DNA from: Candidatus Mediterraneibacter pullistercoris
Lineage (GTDB): Bacteria; Bacillota; Clostridia; Lachnospirales; Lachnospiraceae
Direction of reading: 5' to 3'
Length of the DNA stretch: 64,000 nt
NCBI GenBank assembly: GCA_019116885.1
Contig: DXAU01000038.1
Coordinates: 1-64,000 of the forward strand
Part shown: positions 60,668-64,000 of the stretch, piece after piece
Numbering within the stretch: the first letter of the stretch is position 1
Layout of the letters: each line of letters opens with the position of its first letter
Position numbers and translations under genes: made by a program
The notes under the pieces: generated by a model
Database searches by the model: none
What the model saw: the letters and a program-made list of their open reading frames with translations, nothing else
Told to the model about the DNA's origin: nothing

Positions 60668-62587
60668 TCATTCAGCCAGAGTTTCCCACAGTTCATAGAG
60701 TCTTTCCAGATGTTTTTCATTTTCTGCGTGTTCTTCTGCAAGTTCCTGGCATCTGGCAGGATCAGAATAAACGTCCTCAAGAGTCATCTCATGATCGATC
60801 TGCGCGTTGCGGTCTTCCAGCCGGCTGATTTCCTCTTCGGTCTTTTTCAGGTCATTCCTGCGTTTGCGCTCTTTTGCCTGCTGCTCTTTCTGCTCCTGCC
60901 AGCTCAGCTTAAGCCCGGACTGAGCTCTGGTGCCAGGAGTGTTTTCATCAGTATTGCAAGAGGGGGCATATGCCCGTGTAAGCTCGTCTTTCTTCTCCAG
61001 GTAATAGTCATAGTTCCCGATATAATTTACAAAGGTCTGATTGACCAGTTCAAGTATCCGGGAGGCGGTACTGTTGATAAAATACCGGTCGTGGGACACA
61101 TAGAGAATAGTGCCGCTGTAATTGTTGAGGGCTTCTTCCAGTATTTCCTTTGAGGCGATGTCCAGGTGGTTGGTAGGCTCATCGAGTATGAGAAAGTTTG
61201 CTTCCGAGAGCATGAGTTTGGCCAGAGAAACGCGGCCCTTTTCCCCACCGCTCAGGGAGCGTATCTCCTGAAAGACTTCGTCCCCTGTAAACTGGAAAGC
61301 AGCGAGTGTGCTGCGTATCTGCGTGTTTCCCAGGGTCGGATAGGCGTCTGATATCTCCTCGAAGATCGTCTTGTCATCATGGAGCACATGATGTTCCTGA
61401 TCATAATAACCGATCCGGACTTTGGCTCCAAGTGTGAAAGAGCCGCTGTCCGCGCTCAGTACCTGATTCAGGATCTTGAGGAGCGTTGTTTTTCCGGTTC
61501 CGTTCTGGCCGATGACAGCTACGTGTTCTCCGCGTTTGATCTCAAAATTCACATCGCGGAAGAGTACCTGGTCATCGAACTGTTTGGAGAGATGCTCTAC
61601 CGTGAGCACGTCGTTTCCGCTGGTGATAGACGGCTCCAGTCTAAAATGCATCTCCGTATCTGTATCTGCAGGTTTTTCTATTGGTTTCAGCTTTTCGAGC
61701 ATTTTCTCCCGGCTTTCTGCACGCCGGATGGACTTTTCCCTGTTAAAGGACTTCAGTTTGTCGATCACTGCCTGCTGATGTCTGATCTCCCTCTGCTGGT
61801 TCAAGTATTCCTTGAGACGTGCATCGCGGAGCTGCTGCTTTTTCAAAGAGTATGCTTTATAATTCCCCATATACATACGGATCTGGGCATTCTCGATCTC
61901 TACGACTTTCGTGACGACACGGTTAAGAAAATACCGGTCGTGAGACACAATGAATACAGCGCCTGGATAATTCATGAGGTAAGTCTCCAGCCATGCGATA
62001 GAATTTAGATCCAGATGGTTGGTTGGCTCATCAAGCAGCAGGATGTCAGGATCGGCCAGCAGCAGCTTTCCAAGGGACACACGGGTCTTCTGTCCGCCGG
62101 AAAGAGTGTCCGTCTTTTTGCCGAAGTCGTTTTCAGAAAAGCCCAGCCCTTTTAAGACACCGACGATCTCGCTCTCGCAGGCATATCCGTTGCGGGCTTC
62201 GTATTCAGACTGGAGGCGGTTGTAAGTTTCCAGACGGCTTTTCAGTTCATCATTGTCAAGCGATTTCATCTCAGCTTCGATGGAACGTATCTGGCGTTCC
62301 AGGTCAAAGATATCAGCCCTGGCGCTCCTGAGCTCATCATAGATTGTCCCGCCGGGGATCAGATCCTGATGCTGTGCCAGATATCCGATCGTCTTTCCTT
62401 TTGCGAGGATAACATCTCCGTTATCCATAGGCTCTTCGCCAATTATCATTTTTAATATGGTAGATTTACCGGCGCCGTTTATTCCGACCAGAGCAGCTTT
62501 CTCCCGTTCTTCTATATGAAAAGACCCTTGACGCACGATCGCGCGTTCGCCGAACGATTTATCGATATTGTGACAAGCAAGTATCAT
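60668..62587 (-). CDS. ABC-F family ATP-binding protein (YdiF-like)
   Basis: A 639-residue cytoplasmic protein with two ABC ATPase domains and no membrane part. First domain: Walker A GINGAGKST (~36), signature TLSGGQKTRVSLGKLLLADP, Walker B LLLDEPTNHLD. Second: GQNGTGKTT (~360), SLSGGEKGRVSLAKLMLSEA, LILDEPTNHLD. The linker (LKEYLNQQREIRHQQAVIDK) and a C-terminal coiled-coil tail are typical of ABC-F translation factors, which act on stalled ribosomes and sometimes give antibiotic resistance. A resistance role cannot be claimed from sequence alone. Confidence 0.94.
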   Translation of the reverse strand: MILACHNIDKSFGERAIVRQGSFHIEEREKAALVGINGAGKSTILKMIIGEEPMDNGDVILAKGKTIGYLAQHQDLIPGGTIYDELRSARADIFDLERQIRSIEAEMKSLDNDELKSRLETYNRLQSEYEARNGYACESEIVGVLKGLGFSENDFGKKTDTLSGGQKTRVSLGKLLLADPDILLLDEPTNHLDLNSIAWLETYLMNYPGAVFIVSHDRYFLNRVVTKVVEIENAQIRMYMGNYKAYSLKKQQLRDARLKEYLNQQREIRHQQAVIDKLKSFNREKSIRRAESREKMLEKLKPIEKPADTDTEMHFRLEPSITSGNDVLTVEHLSKQFDDQVLFRDVNFEIKRGEHVAVIGQNGTGKTTLLKILNQVLSADSGSFTLGAKVRIGYYDQEHHVLHDDKTIFEEISDAYPTLGNTQIRSTLAAFQFTGDEVFQEIRSLSGGEKGRVSLAKLMLSEANFLILDEPTNHLDIASKEILEEALNNYSGTILYVSHDRYFINSTASRILELVNQTFVNYIGNYDYYLEKKDELTRAYAPSCNTDENTPGTRAQSGLKLSWQEQKEQQAKERKRRNDLKKTEEEISRLEDRNAQIDHEMTLEDVYSDPARCQELAEEHAENEKHLERLYELWETLAE

Positions 62588-62661
62588 GATATTTCTCCTC
62601 TCTCAGATATTCATTATAACGAAAATGAGCGAAAATACAAGGAATGTATTAAAAGTAGAAA

Positions 62662-62690
62662 TTGACAGAATATTGACTATTTTATATAAT
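62662..62690 (+). promoter_or_regulatory. Promoter of rex
   Basis: TTGACA (62662-62667), 17-bp spacer, TATAAT (62685-62690): a perfect consensus. The leader is ~90 nt. Confidence 0.85.
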
Positions 62691-62785
62691 AAACGAAGTG
62701 TGAAGATAATAAATCATGGCAATACGGCTTGTATCAGCAGGAGGATGTACAGGCAGACTGCCATGCATTGGAAGGTGGTAAGACT

Positions 62786-63430
62786 TTGGAACACAGGAAA
62801 ATATCCCGCGCAGTGATATCGCGTCTCCCCAGATATTATCGGTATCTCGGAGATCTTCTTGAAGCGGGGGTGGAGAGAATATCCTCAAATGATCTGAGTA
62901 AGAAGATGCAGGTGACAGCGTCTCAGATACGCCAGGATCTTAATAACTTCGGCGGATTCGGACAGCAGGGGTACGGCTACAATGTTAAATATCTATATAC
63001 TGAGATTGGCAAGATATTAGGACTTGATAAGAAACATAACTTTATCATTATCGGAGCCGGCAATCTTGGTCAGGCACTTGCAAACTATGCATCTTTTGAG
63101 CGGAGCGGCTTTATCTTAAAAAGTCTGTTTGATGTGAATCCGCGGCTGGAAGGTGTATCTATCCGGGGAATCCAGGTGAGGATGATGGATGAACTTGTGG
63201 ATTTCCTGGCACACAATGATATCGAGATCGCAGCATTGACAATCCCAAAATCAAAAGCGGTAGAAGTGGCAGATATACTTGTGGATAACGGGATCAGAGC
63301 GATCTGGAATTTTGCCCACACTGACCTGACACTCCCAAAAGATGTGATTGTTGAGAGCGTCCATCTCTCGGACAGCCTGATGCAGCTTTCCTATAACATC
63401 AGCCAGCAGAAAGAGGGACGGCGAAAATAA
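62786..63430 (+). CDS. rex: Redox-sensing transcriptional repressor Rex
   Basis: Rex senses the NADH/NAD+ ratio and represses fermentation and respiration genes. The 214-residue protein has the N-terminal winged helix (ISRAVISRLPRYYRYLGDLL, MQVTASQIRQDLNNFGGFGQ) and a Rossmann domain (FIIIGAGNLGQALANYASFE), ending in a domain-swapped C-terminal helix (VESVHLSDSLMQLSYNI). I chose TTG 62786 after GGAAGGTGG, because the conserved N-terminus begins there; upstream in-frame codons are leader. nnrD, an NADH-repair gene, follows. Confidence 0.95.
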   Translation: MEHRKISRAVISRLPRYYRYLGDLLEAGVERISSNDLSKKMQVTASQIRQDLNNFGGFGQQGYGYNVKYLYTEIGKILGLDKKHNFIIIGAGNLGQALANYASFERSGFILKSLFDVNPRLEGVSIRGIQVRMMDELVDFLAHNDIEIAALTIPKSKAVEVADILVDNGIRAIWNFAHTDLTLPKDVIVESVHLSDSLMQLSYNISQQKEGRRK

Positions 63431-63443
63431 GGACTGACAGAAA

Positions 63444-63463
63444 CCCCGCAGCTTGCTGCGGGG
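63444..63463 (+). terminator. GC-rich stem-loop between rex and nnrD
   Basis: CCCCGCAGC (63444-63452) pairs exactly with GCTGCGGGG (63455-63463); there is no T-tract, so it may be an attenuator or processing hairpin rather than a true terminator. Confidence 0.5.
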
Positions 63464-63508
63464 TGTGCTGTAAACAGGAGAAAAATAAGAAAGACAGGTG
63501 AAAATGAA

Positions 63509-64000
63509 ATGCGATATCTGCCGGATGGAACTCAGATGAAAGCAGCGGACAGACATACAATAGAAGAAACAGGCATACCGTCACTCGTTCTGATGGAGCG
63601 GGCCGCACTCAAAACTGTGGAGACATTGCAGGAGTACGGCATGGATCTTTCAAAAGCCCTCGTTGTCTGTGGAAGCGGCAACAACGGCGGCGACGGCTTC
63701 GCTGTCGCAAGGCTTCTGACGGAAGAGGGAGAGTCTGCCGAAGTGCTCTTTGCAGGAAATGAGTCCTCAATGAGCGGGGAGTGCCGCATCCAGAAGAAGA
63801 TCGTGGAGAATATGGGCATCAAAGTGTTCACTGATCTTCCGGCAGGAGAATATACTGTTATAATAGACGCCATATTCGGAGTGGGGTTAAGCCGTGATAT
63901 TACGGGAAAATACTGTGATATCATCCGCTGGATGAACAGCCAGACATGCCATAAGGCAGCGGTGGATATTCCGTCCGGAGTCTGTGCGCGCACCGGGAAG
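63509..64000 (+). CDS. nnrD: NAD(P)H-hydrate epimerase/dehydratase, N-terminal part (truncated by window)
   Basis: The first 164 codons of the bifunctional NAD(P)H-hydrate repair enzyme. The visible part is the epimerase (YjeF N-terminal) domain: MRYLPDGTQMKAADRHTIEE, LVLMERAA, VVCGSGNNGGDGFAVARLL, VIIDAIFGVGLSRDI, AVDIPSGVCARTGK. It repairs damaged NADH/NADPH hydrates; the ADP-dependent dehydratase domain should follow beyond the window. ATG 63509 lies after AGGTGA; an out-of-frame ATG at 63504 is not used. The position after rex makes a small NAD(H)-related pair. Confidence 0.9.
   Translation, partial: MRYLPDGTQMKAADRHTIEETGIPSLVLMERAALKTVETLQEYGMDLSKALVVCGSGNNGGDGFAVARLLTEEGESAEVLFAGNESSMSGECRIQKKIVENMGIKVFTDLPAGEYTVIIDAIFGVGLSRDITGKYCDIIRWMNSQTCHKAAVDIPSGVCARTGK

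Overview
The window looks like chromosomal DNA of a spore-forming, anaerobic, low-to-mid-GC Firmicute, most probably a gut Lachnospiraceae (Clostridia). Pointers are PolC-type DNA polymerase III alpha, the sporulation sigma factor SigH, a SpoVAF/GerA-family germination protein, Rex, a cysteine T-box leader, DUF1540, a two-subunit indolepyruvate ferredoxin oxidoreductase with PaaK ligases, and classical TTGACA/TATAAT promoters with AGGAGG ribosome sites. Species-level placement is inference only. There is no phage, plasmid, insertion sequence or CRISPR array; this is mostly core genome.

Layout: (1) 1-1600: 3' end of rarA (with an apparent frameshift), converging on a DUF4364 gene and a TIGR01212 radical SAM gene. 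(2) 1600-2055: a structured non-coding block, two 82-bp repeats plus a 61-bp palindrome. (3) 2056-17556: information-processing and housekeeping genes: rho, rpmE, DUF1385, prmC, prfA, DUF2156, two aminotransferases (one hisC-like), ispG, polC, glyA. (4) 17555-18173: a 619-bp imperfect palindrome bounded by 22-bp inverted repeats, itself holding a second hairpin. (5) 18247-24169: paaK-iorA-iorB-ACT-paaK-ACT, an arylpyruvate/arylacetate module. (6) 24294-26653: cold-shock gene and ptsHI; HPr has Arg instead of Ser at position 46. (7) 26733-31399: a DNA-repair-like cluster (radical SAM protein, its TIGR03915 partner, a nuclease-helicase fusion) whose first promoter carries two LexA-like boxes. 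(8) 31375-39299: LysR regulator, membrane protein, purL, two tRNAs, ispF, an Eis-like acetyltransferase. (9) 39371-45170: T-box, cysE, cysS, mrnC, rlmB, sigH (same order as in Bacillus subtilis), CPBP protease, dtd, tRNA-Thr. (10) 45335-55139: glnS, MocR-type regulator, purA, small membrane proteins, SEC-C protein, YdcF, DUF1540, metA (acetyltransferase type), AraC regulator. (11) 55295-64000: a tiny membrane peptide, aminotransferase, dUTPase, GT51 transglycosylase, SpoVAF, DegV, ABC-F ATPase, rex and the 5' part of nnrD.

How it fits together: region 5 would interconvert aromatic amino acid-derived 2-oxo acids, arylacetyl-CoAs and arylacetates, with ACT proteins as likely aromatic amino acid sensors. 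Region 9 makes cysteine and Cys-tRNA under tRNA-Cys control. metA feeds methionine synthesis through O-acetylhomoserine. Region 7 is the best candidate for an under-described system: a DNA-damage-inducible radical SAM DNA-processing pair next to a RecB-like nuclease fused to an Fe-S helicase. The two large non-coding structured elements are the best candidates for undescribed repeat or RNA families.
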